Below are positions 45,900 through 56,246 of a stretch of 64,000 nucleotides of DNA, in pieces (the first letter of the stretch is position 1; each line of letters starts with the position of its first letter). A model generated the notes under the pieces. It had not been told where the DNA came from. It ran no database searches and saw only the letters and a program-made list of their open reading frames with translations. The DNA is from Emiliania huxleyi CCMP1516 (Eukaryota > Haptophyta > Isochrysidales > Noelaerhabdaceae), in NCBI RefSeq assembly GCF_000372725.1, contig NW_005195301.1, positions 367,435-431,434 of the forward strand, in the 5' to 3' direction. Made by a program: the position numbers and the translations under genes.

Positions 45900-47657
45900 T
45901 TACCAGAGAGGAAGCAAAACGTGCATGCAGCCGGCGGCAGCGAGGGAAGCGACAAGCGAGGAGAGAAGCACCACGAGTTTGGGCGTGCCGCGCATCGGGG
46001 GCGGCAGCGCAACCTCGGTGAGGAGCAAGCACATCGTGAAGCCGACGCCGCCGAGCAGCCCAACGATGCCAAGATGCCTGTTCCCAACCCCGAATCTCAG
46101 AACTCGGTTTCAGACAACCGCACGCTGACGACGCCACGTGCCGCTTGCTCATCCCTGCTGGTAGCGACGCGACGCCGAATCGAGACGCCAGCAGCGACGC
46201 GCCGAAGATGCCTAGCGGCTTGCCCAGCAGCAGACCGGCGCCGATGCCGGCTGCCGGCGCGAGCGACGCCTGCGCCAAAGCTGCCGCCGCGGCGCCGGTG
46301 GCAGGCGCGCCGAGCGGGACGGCAGTGTTTGCGAGCGCAAAGAGGGGCATGATGCCAAAGGTGGAGAGGGGCGAGAGGCGCACGACGGCGCGGTGGGTGA
46401 GCGCCTCCGAGACGCCGGATGGGGCCGTGTGCTGCGCGCGCGTCGAGATGCAGAAAGCGGCGAGCACGCCTGCTCTCACACCGGAAGAAGTGGGAGGAGA
46501 GACTCCGTTTGCCAGACCGACGCGGCGGACAAGCTCACCGGCGATGTCTGCGTTGATGCCGGCGCGCAGCAGGCAGTACCACAGAGCCGCTCCCCCAGCG
46601 GCGAACGCCTTCAGGTCGGAGGAGCCGGTGCGGCCAAAGGCTGCGAGGCCGGCGGTGACGGCGGCGGCGGCGGCGAGGAAAGGGAGGGAGACGTTGGAGG
46701 CGAAGCAAGTGGCCAGGACGAGGATGGCACCTGACAAGAGGGGGCGAATGGCGTCTTGGCTGTCTCGGCTTGTCGCCCTGCCGGCTCGCCGCCATCTCGC
46801 GGCGCCGAGGTCATCGACGGTGGCCAGGGTGAGGAGGAAGGCGGAGGCCGAGGGCGGCATGCGCTTGCGGAAGAGGCCTGCAGACAACACGAGAACTCTC
46901 GATCGGGCAGTCAGATGTGCATCAGCGTCGATGCGGATGCGCCAGACAGCCGCGTCATCTCTCGGCAGAACTCGGCTGGATCTCGGCTAGATCTCGGCTG
47001 GATCGCGCCGTACACAGCCATGGCGAACGCGATGTCGGTCGCCATTGGCACGGTCAGCGCGGCGAGGGATCCGCCGCTGAAGCAGATCGAGACGACGCCA
47101 AAGTACACCGCCATCGGGACGAGCATGCCTCCGAGCGCGGCGATGCAAGGCAGGGCCGCCTTGCGCATGGACGCCAGGGAGCCGACGCGCATCTCGATCT
47201 TCATCTCGAGGCCGACGATGAAGAAGAAGACCGCCATCAGCCCCTCGTTGATCCACGCTCTCAGTGACAGCGCGTGCCCGCCGATCGCTGGGCCGAGCGG
47301 CCGCTCCCACAGGCGCAGCCAGCCCGCGGCGGTCCCTGCGCTGTTGGCCAGCGTGAGCGAGGCGGCCGTCGCCAGCAGGAGCGCTGCGGAGCCAAGTCCG
47401 GCCTCCTGCGCTTCGCTAAGCGTCTGCAGCCAGCCCGGCAAAGGGATGTGGTCCTCGACGCGGCCGCCGTCGACCATCGGTGCCTCCACCGCCACCTCGG
47501 CAATGCTCGCCTGCATCGCCGCGCCGGGAGCTCCGTCCATTTGCGGTCCGCCAGCAGCGCACAGCGGCAGCGCCCGGCGCAGAGGCACGCGAGCGGGCAG
47601 CAGCCGGGCTGCCCCGAGCGATGCCAGTGCCAACAGGATGCTTGTGCTAGCCCGCAT
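45900..47657 (-). CDS. NhaA-type Na+/H+ antiporter, organelle-targeted
   Basis: Three exons (47009-47657, 46142-46877, 45900-46077) join to 520 residues. NhaA exchanges protons for Na+ across a membrane. Landmarks: NEGLMAVFFFIVGLEMK, VPMATDIAFA, LTLATVDDLGA (with the paired Asp residues of the ion site at TDIA and VDD), MPLFALANTAVPL, GLLLGKPLGI and GLLGGVGFTMCLLL. About 75 residues precede the first helix; MRASTSILLALASLGAARLLPARV looks like a signal or plastid leader. Both introns read as GC-AG: VYG|LFRKRM (phase 1) and SKR|HLGIVG (phase 2). NhaA is mainly bacterial, so a plastid or endomembrane role is inferred. The gene starts 144 bases from the divergent fluoride exporter. Confidence 0.88.
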
Positions 47658-47801
47658 CTTTGGTGCCTCTTGTCGCACGGCGGTAGGAAAGTTTTTTTCT
47701 TTCTACGATGCTAGCTACCGTTCGGTCGATGTACATATAAAGGCCAAGAGCACCGGTTTGATCTCGGGATATGAACGGCGCCCAACCGCACACACCAAAC
47801 C
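47658..47801. promoter_or_regulatory. Shared 144-bp divergent promoter region (NhaA / fluoride exporter)
   Basis: The two ATGs face away from each other across this segment. CATATAAAGG at about 47734-47743 is a TATA-like box about 60 bases upstream of the exporter ATG. A T-rich stretch near 47690-47703 precedes NhaA. Confidence 0.55.
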
Positions 47802-49157
47802 ATGCGACTTAGCGCGGTCACCGCGGTCGGGCGGCACCTCAAAGTGGAATCCGCAGATGCTCCACCGCCGCTTCCGACAAGCACCACCACGAGTACGCCC
47901 GAGTTGCCAGCCGAGGCGGAGGCGAAGCTCGAGTTTCCAACCGAGGCGGAGGTGCAGCTCGAGGTGGGCGGACCCATCGATTCCAAGAAGAGTCTCGTCG
48001 AGGAGCACGCCGCGGACCACCACTGCGAGTGGGTCGACGCCACCCTCTCCCTCGTGCTCTTTGGGAAGCTCGGGGTGGCGTCGCGCTTCTTCATCTCCCG
48101 GGCTTTCCTCGGCGGGCGCCACTTTGACGACGCCACCCCCTTATTCGTCGCGCTGCCTGCGAACATCATCGGCACCTTCCTCCTCGGCCTACTTTGCCCC
48201 GGCGCGGCGGCGGCGCGCCTGCTGCCCGCCGAGGCGGACGATCGGCGGCGGCACATCGGCGCCGCCGGCCTCGCTGGCCGGCCAGCGGCCCGCGTCAACG
48301 CCGCCATCCTCCTCGGGCTGCGGACCGGCTTCTGCGGCTGCCTCACCACCTTCAGCTCGTGGAACCAGGCGATGGTGCAGCTTGTGGCGGCCGAGAAGGA
48401 CGGCGTCATCATAATGGGCCTCAAAGGTGCACTGCTGGGCTACGCGATTGGCCTCTTGCTTCCCATCGTCGCGCTGCACCTCGGCCAGGCCGCTGCGCTG
48501 TACGCTGGCCTGCGGCTGACGCCGCGCGGCCGCTCCTCGCACGGGGCTGACCCCTCGCAGGCTGCAGCCGGAGGTTGCTCGGCGTCAACGGCCGCGTGGT
48601 GGCGGTGCGGCGCCGCGCTGGCGCTGCTGCTCGCAGTGGCGGCCGAGCTGGGCGTGGGGCTGTCGCTCATTCCGGGGATGGACGGATGGGCCGACGAGCT
48701 GACGCGGCGGTTCTTCCTCGGGCTCCTGTTTGCGCCTGCGGGCGTGCTCCTGCGGCGGGGACTCGCCCTCAAGCTGAACGCGCGCTGCCCGCCCTTCCCC
48801 CTCGGCACCTTTTCGGGCAACGTGCTCTCCTGCGCCGTCATGGCGCTCCTGTACGAGGCGATCGACGACGACGACGACGACGCGCCCCACTTTGCGCTCG
48901 TCGCCCGAGCCGTCGGCCTCGGCTTCTGCGGCTCGCTCTCCACCGTCTCCACGTTTGCCGACGAGGTGAGCGAGCGGCTCCGCCCCTCCGCTGCGACCAA
49001 GGGCGAGTGCACGTGTGCCGGCGTGCTGTACGCCCTCGCCTCCCTCGCGTGCACCTTTGGCGTCGGCTTCCTCGCGTACGCGCTCACGCAGCGCTGCGAC
49101 GAGCTCGACCGCTTCTGCCACACGGGCGGGGCGGACGCGCTGCGCTGGCTGGGCTGA
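47802..49157 (+). CDS. Fluoride exporter/channel with two fused CrcB (Fluc/FEX) domains
   Basis: Single exon, 451 residues. After an acidic N-terminal tail of about 75 residues there are two CrcB repeats. The first has FGKLGVASRFFIS, ANIIGTFLLG and LRTGFCGCLTTFSSW; the second has GTFSGNVLSC and GFCGSLSTVSTF. The GxCGxx(T/S)T(F/V)S signature carries the Phe box and central Na+/F- path residues. Bacterial Fluc is a dimer of one-domain subunits, while eukaryotic FEX proteins fuse two copies, as here. Expected role is removal of toxic fluoride at the plasma membrane. Between the halves lies a linker plus a helix (AAWWRCGAALALLLAVAAELGVG), giving odd membrane topology as in FEX. The second repeat has Ser for the first Thr and Val for Phe, so it may be the non-conducting side. 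Confidence 0.88.
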   Translation: MRLSAVTAVGRHLKVESADAPPPLPTSTTTSTPELPAEAEAKLEFPTEAEVQLEVGGPIDSKKSLVEEHAADHHCEWVDATLSLVLFGKLGVASRFFISRAFLGGRHFDDATPLFVALPANIIGTFLLGLLCPGAAAARLLPAEADDRRRHIGAAGLAGRPAARVNAAILLGLRTGFCGCLTTFSSWNQAMVQLVAAEKDGVIIMGLKGALLGYAIGLLLPIVALHLGQAAALYAGLRLTPRGRSSHGADPSQAAAGGCSASTAAWWRCGAALALLLAVAAELGVGLSLIPGMDGWADELTRRFFLGLLFAPAGVLLRRGLALKLNARCPPFPLGTFSGNVLSCAVMALLYEAIDDDDDDAPHFALVARAVGLGFCGSLSTVSTFADEVSERLRPSAATKGECTCAGVLYALASLACTFGVGFLAYALTQRCDELDRFCHTGGADALRWLG

Positions 49158-49770
49158 GCCACCGAGACGTGGTTCTTCGAGGACGCGTTTGCGTTCGCGT
49201 GCGTGCGTGTGATTGGCGTGTGGGCTGCACAGCGCCTGAACGAATCGTCGAACACGTGTGTGAGAAGAGAGAAGGGCCGCCTTGGATGCGGGTCCGCGCA
49301 CAGCGCACAGTCCCCACGCCGCGGCGCCCTGCGGGAGCGGGAGGTTACCGTGCCGGTGCCGTACCCCCGTTAAAAAGATTTTTGCAGATCGCTCTCTTCA
49401 CACATCACAGGCGCATCCAACCTCTCCCCAGTTTTTTTATAAAATGAACTCGGGGGCACGGGACGCGGCACAAACGGGGCACAAACGCCAGGCTACAAAG
49501 ACGGGGAGGCACGTAGCTCCCCAGTTCCCTCTCTGGTCTCGGCTTAAATATCTGGTGGCGCGTGGGATTCCCCGGGGCTGTAGCCTATAGGCTGCCCGTC
49601 CTCACAATCCTCCTCTCCACCTCCTCCCCGCACGCCGCACCCTGCCCTGCTTGTCGCACGTCGCGCGAACCCATCAGAGGTGCGCGCCTCCGCGAATTCT
49701 CTTTTCCGGTCTGCCCTTGGCTCGCCGCTCGCCGCTCACCGTCTGCCCTGGCTCGCCGCTCACCCACCTC
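49158..49770. other. Intergenic between the fluoride exporter and LOTUS-NYN genes
   Basis: No gene recognised. A SINE-like or introner fragment (TCTTCACACATCACAG) occurs near 49396. Confidence 0.5.
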
Positions 49771-50784
49771 ATGCCGTTTGCGCGCGGCTGGCTCGTCTTT
49801 TTGCTAGCGTCCGCGCGAATGGTTGTAGCGGCCTCCGGAAGAGCATCGGGTCTGCGGGCCGGGCCGGTGTGGGCGTGTGCCGCGGCGCCGCTCCCGGACG
49901 CGCCGTCGCTAGCCGCAGTCCGTGCACTCCTCGAGGAGCGCGGCCGCTGCCCGCTCGCCGAGGTCGGGGACGAGCTACGGCGCGAGGGCCTGCTGCCAGA
50001 GGGCCGGCTCAGCGCGTTCGTGGCCTCCTGCCCCGAGCTCGCCCTCACAGGCCGGCCGTCCAAGCGGATGGTGTCCCTGTCGTCGGAGACGACTGACGCG
50101 GCGCTCGTACGTACCGTGGCGGGCGTGCTCGCAGAGACGGGCCCCGCCCGCACCGCGGCCCTCAAGCTCCGCCTGAGAGAGCGCGGCCGCCCCATCCCCG
50201 GCCTGCTGAGGCTCCTCCGCCGGCACAGCACGACGTTCTCGGTGGAGCGGGGGGTGGTTTCTCTGTGCGACGCTGGCGTGCGCGTGGCGCGGCTGGCTGA
50301 CGCTGCCCCGCCGCTAATGCGGCTGCAGAAGCTGGCCCTCAGCGACCGCATGGGTGGCGGCGCGCTACCGCCGCCGTCTGCCGTTCGCGAGGTGATCCTC
50401 GTCGACATGGACAACAAGGCGTTCATGCTCGAGGCCTGCGCCGCCTATGCAGCACGCGATGGGTTCGACGCGTGCGGGACGCTCGTGCTCGGCTTCTGTG
50501 CCACCACGCACAACCCACGTCTATCTGCCGCCGCAGCAGGCGAGCTGACGGCTCTCTCCGATGCCGGCTGGCTCCGGCTGCTCACGCCGGTGCGGGATAC
50601 GGCCAACGCCGCGGACTTTGTCCTTGCCTTTTGGGTCGGCTGGCTGCACGGGCAGCTTCCACCTGGCGCGAGGTTCGCCCTCCTCTCGACCGACATTCAT
50701 TTGGATGCGACCGTCATCGACTTGCTATGCTCCCAAGGCCGCGACGCCGTCTCGAATCCCGATTGGCTGAGGCCGTCGTTGTAG
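49771..50784 (+). CDS. LOTUS (OST-HTH) plus NYN/PIN-like ribonuclease
   Basis: Single exon, 337 residues from ATG 49771. MPFARGWLVFLLASARMVVA looks like a signal or organelle leader. Two winged-helix-like repeats follow (VRALLEERGRCPLAEVGDEL..., VRTVAGVLAETGPARTAALKL...), each ending in a short strand (KRMVSLS, GVVSLCD), which is the LOTUS/OST-HTH layout. From about residue 205 a NYN/PIN-like fold: VREVILVDMDNKAFML, LVLGFCATTHN, NAADFVLAFWVGWL and FALLSTDIHLDATVIDLL. The acidic residues in VDMDN, NAADF and STDIH fit the metal-binding set. LOTUS-NYN proteins such as MARF1 cut RNA. With the leader, an organellar RNA role is inferred. Confidence 0.6.
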   Translation: MPFARGWLVFLLASARMVVAASGRASGLRAGPVWACAAAPLPDAPSLAAVRALLEERGRCPLAEVGDELRREGLLPEGRLSAFVASCPELALTGRPSKRMVSLSSETTDAALVRTVAGVLAETGPARTAALKLRLRERGRPIPGLLRLLRRHSTTFSVERGVVSLCDAGVRVARLADAAPPLMRLQKLALSDRMGGGALPPPSAVREVILVDMDNKAFMLEACAAYAARDGFDACGTLVLGFCATTHNPRLSAAAAGELTALSDAGWLRLLTPVRDTANAADFVLAFWVGWLHGQLPPGARFALLSTDIHLDATVIDLLCSQGRDAVSNPDWLRPSL

Positions 50785-51164
50785 CGACCATGGTCCATGG
50801 GGCGGGCTAGGGGGCGGGTCCCCGCAGTCGTGAGAGAGTCCGTGCGAGTCGTCGATATTTTTTGAATGAGTATATCAAACGACACAATTTGAATTTCTGT
50901 GGCGCGCGCTCCCCGCCGTTCGCCGCTCCCGCTGCCGGTGACGCGTCGGAGACGGCCGCGCGACACTACGCTCTACGCGGAGATATCGGCGGTACCCTCT
51001 CGGTATACAAGCGATCCTCTCACATCTCTCTTGAGGTCACTCCTCCTCGATGCTCGAACCATACGATACGCAATAACCCGGAAGCGGGGGCCAATGGGCC
51101 CCAAGGCATCCCCGCGCCTGGCTACTCAACGTTACTCACTCAGGTGTCGCCATCACCATCATGT
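50785..51164. other. Short convergent intergenic region
   Basis: 3' flanks of two convergent genes; nothing else recognised. Confidence 0.5.
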
Positions 51165-53239
51165 TCATGTGACTTCGGACTTCGCGTCGCCGCCCGGGGA
51201 TGCGGGTCGCTGTTTCTTCTCCCCCCGCTCGATGCGCGTGCGCTCCTCCGACGTGGGGCCCGTGTCGTCGAAGCAGGATCTGAGGAGCGCGCCGAAGACG
51301 CGGGGGGGCAGGGTCTCCACTCCCAGCATCGAGAAGCCGAGCTCCGTCAGCTCCAGCGTGAAGACCTCCGCCGCACCCTGCCGCACGCGCCGCACGAGGA
51401 CGTCCACACGCACGCCCGGCAGCGCCTAGGGGAGGTAAGGTGCGGAGGCCATGTCTCCACATGCAACAGATGGTGGGGGCAAGGCCAGGCAGCCCTCGCG
51501 ACTCCGCGTCTAGAAAGACAGGAGCCACACGGCATTGAAAGTGCAAGGCCTGAAAAGTGCAAGGCGCGGTGCGCGTGGGCGAGCGGCGTAGCACCTCCAC
51601 CGACTGGGTCTTGAACCACGCCAACCACGCGGCGACCAGCTTGGCAGCCTTGTGCTCCGCCTGCACGAAAGCCTCGGCACCTCTCGACTCCTCCAGGACG
51701 ACTCTCGGACCATCTCGCTAGCCGCCTGCGCCATCGCCTCCTCGTCGCCGCACAGCCACGCCTGCACCGCCTCGGCGCGGTCCTTGACCACAAACTCGCG
51801 CCTATAGCAGTTTGTCACGCCTCGCCTCGTCGCGCAATGCGCGGTCTCCGTCCACAGACTCGCGCAACATGTAGCCGTCCGCGTCGACCCACACAAAGTT
51901 GGAGTACACCTTGTGCACGATCCGCCCGTCGACCACGAACTGGCGCAGCTCGAAGTCATTCCTTGCGAAGTCCTGCACAATGACCGCGCTGCCGGTGACC
52001 GCCGGAGTCGTGCTGATGTCGAGCAGTGCGGTTGCCAGCTGCTGCTCTCCTCGGAAGATGCGCACGTGCGCCGCCTCCCACGCGAAGCCGAGCTTGGCAA
52101 CGCCGCGGCGCGACTCCGCGCCCTCGACGCGCAGGCTTTCGGGCTCGCGCCGCTTCTTGCCGCGGCGGTAGCGGGCCGCGCGCACCGTCGCGAGGGCATC
52201 GACACACAACTTGGCGGCGCGGGAGGGAGAGGCACAGATGGTGGCGCGGTTGACTGTCACGGCCGGCGGGATGCAGAGAGAGGGGACGAGGCAGAGGCTC
52301 GGCTGCCAATCCTTTGCAAGCAGCGTGCGGTAGAGCTGGCTCGGATGCGGGAAGCGCGTGCAGACGCCAGCCGCTTCGAAGATCCGGACGGCGTCAAAGT
52401 AGGCGGATTGATCCAGCATGCCGGATTCGTGCACCTATTTCACCGGGCAGCGGTGCGCACTGCGCACGAGTTCCGGCCAGCGGCGCTCTCCGTGCACCCA
52501 CCTCCCCGTCCTGGTGCATCACCGGCCACAGGAAGTAGCACCCAGCGCGATGCCGCCCGCGCATCATGGCGCAGACCGTCGCCGGGCCGAGCCTGGCCAT
52601 GTCCAGGCCGCTCGTCACGAAGACAGAGATGACCTCATAGTCGGGCCCGAGGGTCGGGTAGACGGTCTTGTCCAGGAACGCGCTCACGTACGCTGACGAC
52701 GTCGAGGCGCTCGCGGAGCCCCACTGCTCCACGTTGAACTCGGTCTCCTCGCCGCCCCAGCGCACCACGAGCAGCGAAAGCGCCGGCGACCACGGCGCAG
52801 CTGGCGGCATGCGCACATCGGTGCGCGGGTAGTTCATTACCATGTCGCGCTCCTATTCATAGCTAGACGCGTGAGGGGACGAACCACGACTGGAGCTTCA
52901 CCGCACACTGCCGGCTCCCGCTGCGGGTCCAGCGTCTGGCCGTACCGGTCCGACCACAGTGCGTGCGAGTGCTTGACGCGAACTAGACTCGCATCTCCGC
53001 CGGGACCGTCTTCGAGCACCTCAGCGCCGATCCAGCCTACGGCGAGGGCGGGCGGTCACCACGTTTGCCAGCCCGACAGAGGCGCCGTCCTCGGCGTGAA
53101 AACTGCCACCGTCCGTCATGCCGAAGCGCGGCTTGAGGCAGCGGGCCGCCTGGTTGGGCACAGGGAAATAGCCCTCGCCGTCGCGCTCCATCCGGTAGAA
53201 GACCTCGACCGCTGTGCCGGCAGCAAATCTCGGTGACAT
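51165..53239 (-). CDS. Multi-exon protein, possible ATP-grasp fold
   Basis: At least six exons on the minus strand. A first exon at about 53239 has AAGTAVEVFYRMERDGEGYF. A second near 52870-53020 has VRVKHSHALWSDRYGQTLDP. A third (about 52520-52855) has VISVFVTSGLDMARLGPATVCAM. It joins by GT-AG (HQDGE|VHESGMLDQ) to the next (about 51815-52430), with FEAAGVCTRFPHPSQLYR, then VAKLGFAWEA and VIVQDFARNDFELRQFVVDGR. Then REFVVKDRAEAVQAW, and finally a C-terminal FTLELTELGFSMLG. Order and spacing of VAKLGFAWE, VIVQDF..ELRQFVV and LELTELG resemble ATP-grasp enzymes (lysine, glutamate and metal-site positions). I do not recognise a named family. Some joins imply very short introns and are doubtful. 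Confidence 0.4.
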
Positions 53240-53891
53240 CGAGTGTGAGCAGCGGGTGTGTTGGGCCTCGCCCGAGCGAGGGCGAGCGAGCGCGAGCCCC
53301 GTCGGCCACAAATAACGCGCGTGGTCAGCGGAGCTGCACCCGAGGGTTTTACCTCCTCGGTTGCAGAGCTCGTCGGAGGCTGCGGCACGACGGGAGGGTC
53401 GCGACAGCAGTCCTCGGGCGAGCCGACGCGCATGTCCAACCAGCGCTGGGACTCGTTGTGAGCTTGTGACGGCAGACACCGGCTGCCTCTCCAGCCGCTT
53501 CTGCAGCGTCCTTCTTTGCCCGGTGCATGGGCTCGATCCGATTCCGCAGCGTGTCGTCCCCAGCGGCGGTGTTGCGCCGATCTGCTTTCCGTAGCTCCGG
53601 ATTTGGCGGACGTTCTTGGCTTCAATTTTACGGTGTCTTGGCACCAGCTGAAGGCTTGCCCCCGTCCACGGCCGAGATCACATGGTTTCTGCACGGTATT
53701 CGAATTTTGCTATTTGTTCGTGTGGGGGTATAACTATATTGCAGATTTGTCAAATGGTACCGCGTCTGCGACGCGGGCGCCTTGCGGGCAGAGCCCTTAG
53801 CCACCCTTTATATCTTGCGCGGTCAAAATCGCAAAAAGTGAAAGGGAAAATACCAACAGGACGTCGATACTGGGGCGACGGACTTGCCAGT
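53240..53891. other. Intergenic with an inverted copy of the dispersed repeat
   Basis: About 53695-53830 is the reverse complement of the right half of the element at 27343-27545. A first exon of the ATP-grasp-like gene may lie between 53260 and 53690, but I could not support one. Confidence 0.5.
53695..53830 (-). mobile_element. Dispersed repeat, right-half copy
   Basis: Matches 27420-27545 on the opposite strand (ATTTTGCTATTTGTTCGTGT ... GGGCAGAGCCCTTAGCCACC). Confidence 0.7.
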
Positions 53892-56209
53892 TCAAAGGTG
53901 ATACCGCGCCGTGAGCCGCGAGCGCATCTGCTCTGGGAAGCTGGAGTAGAAGGCATCCCACTGCGCCGCGGGCACCTGCGCCTTGTACCCCGTCGCGACG
54001 GCGCCGAGCGGCTCGCTCAGGCCGGAGGGCACCTCGTCCCACGAGGCGATGGCGGCGAAGAGCAGCGGAAGGCACCCCATCGCGGCGGCAGGGTGGAGTC
54101 GCAACATCTCAACCAGCCCGTGAAAGGCGTGCTCCTGCATTCAAACAGAATCGCGGCATGAAGAAAGGCCGTTCACACGTCTCGGACGAATGTGCTACTT
54201 CCTCTTGGGAGAGAGGCCACATCTTGGGCGGCGCGCCTTCTCGACGTCGTCGCGGATGCCGCGCAACGTCTGCAGCCACGGGCCCGCAAACGTCTCGAGC
54301 GAAGGAGCCACCACCTGTGGCGCGGCGCGTCCAAGGCGGCCGATGGTGATGGCGCTGTTCTCGAGGAGCGGCTTGCCGACCTGTGAATAGCAGGCCTCTC
54401 CGGTGAACAGTGAACAGACGACAGCGAGACTGGCCGGGACTGGCCGAGGCTGGCCAACAGCCGGAATCGGCGCACCTCGTGCGCAGGGCGCGTGATGATC
54501 AGAATCAGGTGCTGCAGGATCGCGGAGACGTAGGGCGCGATGGCGGGTCCGACCTTGGCGGTAACCTCGCCAATGGCCCACGCGGCGTTGTTGCACACGG
54601 AATGGTTCTCCGGCTTGAGAGCGCCGAGCAACAAACCGAGGCACTCCTGCTCACAAAAGGAAAGTGAGGGGACGCTCTCCGCAGAGAGCGGCGGGCAGCG
54701 AACCGACGCTTCCTCCAACACGGGCAGCAGTGGCGTGTGGCACGCCTTGGCAACGTCGCCTTTTCACAGGAGAGCGCGTCAAGACACGCCTTCACCGCTG
54801 ATGGAACGAGCTCCGCCTCCGGTCGCCGACGAGCGCAAAAGCGGACTGCCGCACGTCCGCCGACATCGTCTTCTCGCGCATGCAAGCCACCAGGAGCGCC
54901 GGCAGCTGCGAGCCCTCGAGGAGGGGGCCCGCGGAGCCTCCAAGCCCCTCGGTGAGTCCCGAGAGCAGGTCGAGCGCAGAGACGAGAAAATCGCGGTCGG
55001 GCGGCTCCGCGGCGCCGGCCGGGTCGTACGCGGCATCAGCGGCGAGCACGCCTGCGCACACAATCGGGGGCGTGGGGAGGCGCGGTGCGAAGGGAAGTGT
55101 GGATGGACGGCGGCGGCGGCGAACACGCCGGCGATGACTTGCAAGCACCGCTCGTAGACGGGCTGCGCGAAGGGCTGGAATGCGAGGCCGAGCGCCTGGG
55201 CGAGGGAGGTGAGGCATTCGAGCAGCGGGAAGGTGGCGCGATCGTCGTCCGCCAAGGCGGCCCAGCGGGACAGCAGCGGCGGGACGAGCTTCTCGACGTG
55301 GCGCGGCGCGGCTAGCTCGGCACCGACGGCGTCCGCAAGCGTGCCAACAGCGTCGTATAGGATGAGCAGGTTCTTGGCCTGCGCGATTCATGAGCTCAGT
55401 GAGACCGCGCACCGACGCGTCGGAGTGGGCACAATATCGGCCTGGTAGCGGCCATACGCCGCGAGCAATGCGCTCAGGATGTCGTCGAGGTAGGGGGCAA
55501 GCAACTCTCGCGCCTGGTGAATCGATGGCCGATGGCCGATGATTCGTCACGCGGGGCTGTGGTAAAGGCGCGGCGCGGGCAGCTCACGCGCCTCCTCCTC
55601 GAGGGTGGCGAAGGCGGAGCAGGCCGCCTCCTGCACGCGCTTGTTGTGGTCCAGCACACGGTGGAGCAACCTACAGCACCCGAGCCACTCGCGTTGTCAC
55701 AGCCCTTCCCCGCTCGCTGCGGTCAAGCGCGCGGCGTAGCCGCCCACGCAGCAGCGGCTGCAGGTAGGCGGCGGGCTCGCGCCCCGGCTCGCAGATCCAG
55801 CGCGAATAGCGCGAGAGGGTCCAGCAAGTGATCGAGCGGACGAGGGACGTGGGGTGGTCCAGCGTCTCCACCAGCCACGGCACCAGCTGCGGCAAAAACG
55901 GGGCCATGCCCGCCTCGCAGCCCTCCGAGATGGCCCCGAGGGCAAGGATCGCCGACTCGCGCACCGGCCACTCCTCGCACGCAAGACGCGTCTGCAGTCC
56001 GTCGGAGACTCAACTTGTGACTGCAGTGGAGCCATCCCGAGTCGGCTGTGAAGAGCCATGGGGCCGTCTACGAGGGCTACATCCCAGCTACTCAGCATCT
56101 CGCCTGCAGCTCTGGCAGCAGGTGCGGCAGGATGGCGCCGCCGAGGGTGCCCGCAATGATGTCGAGGCCAGACGCGGAGCACTTGCGAAGCGACCACTCC
56201 ACGACCGCG

Positions 56210-56246
<37 letters not shown>

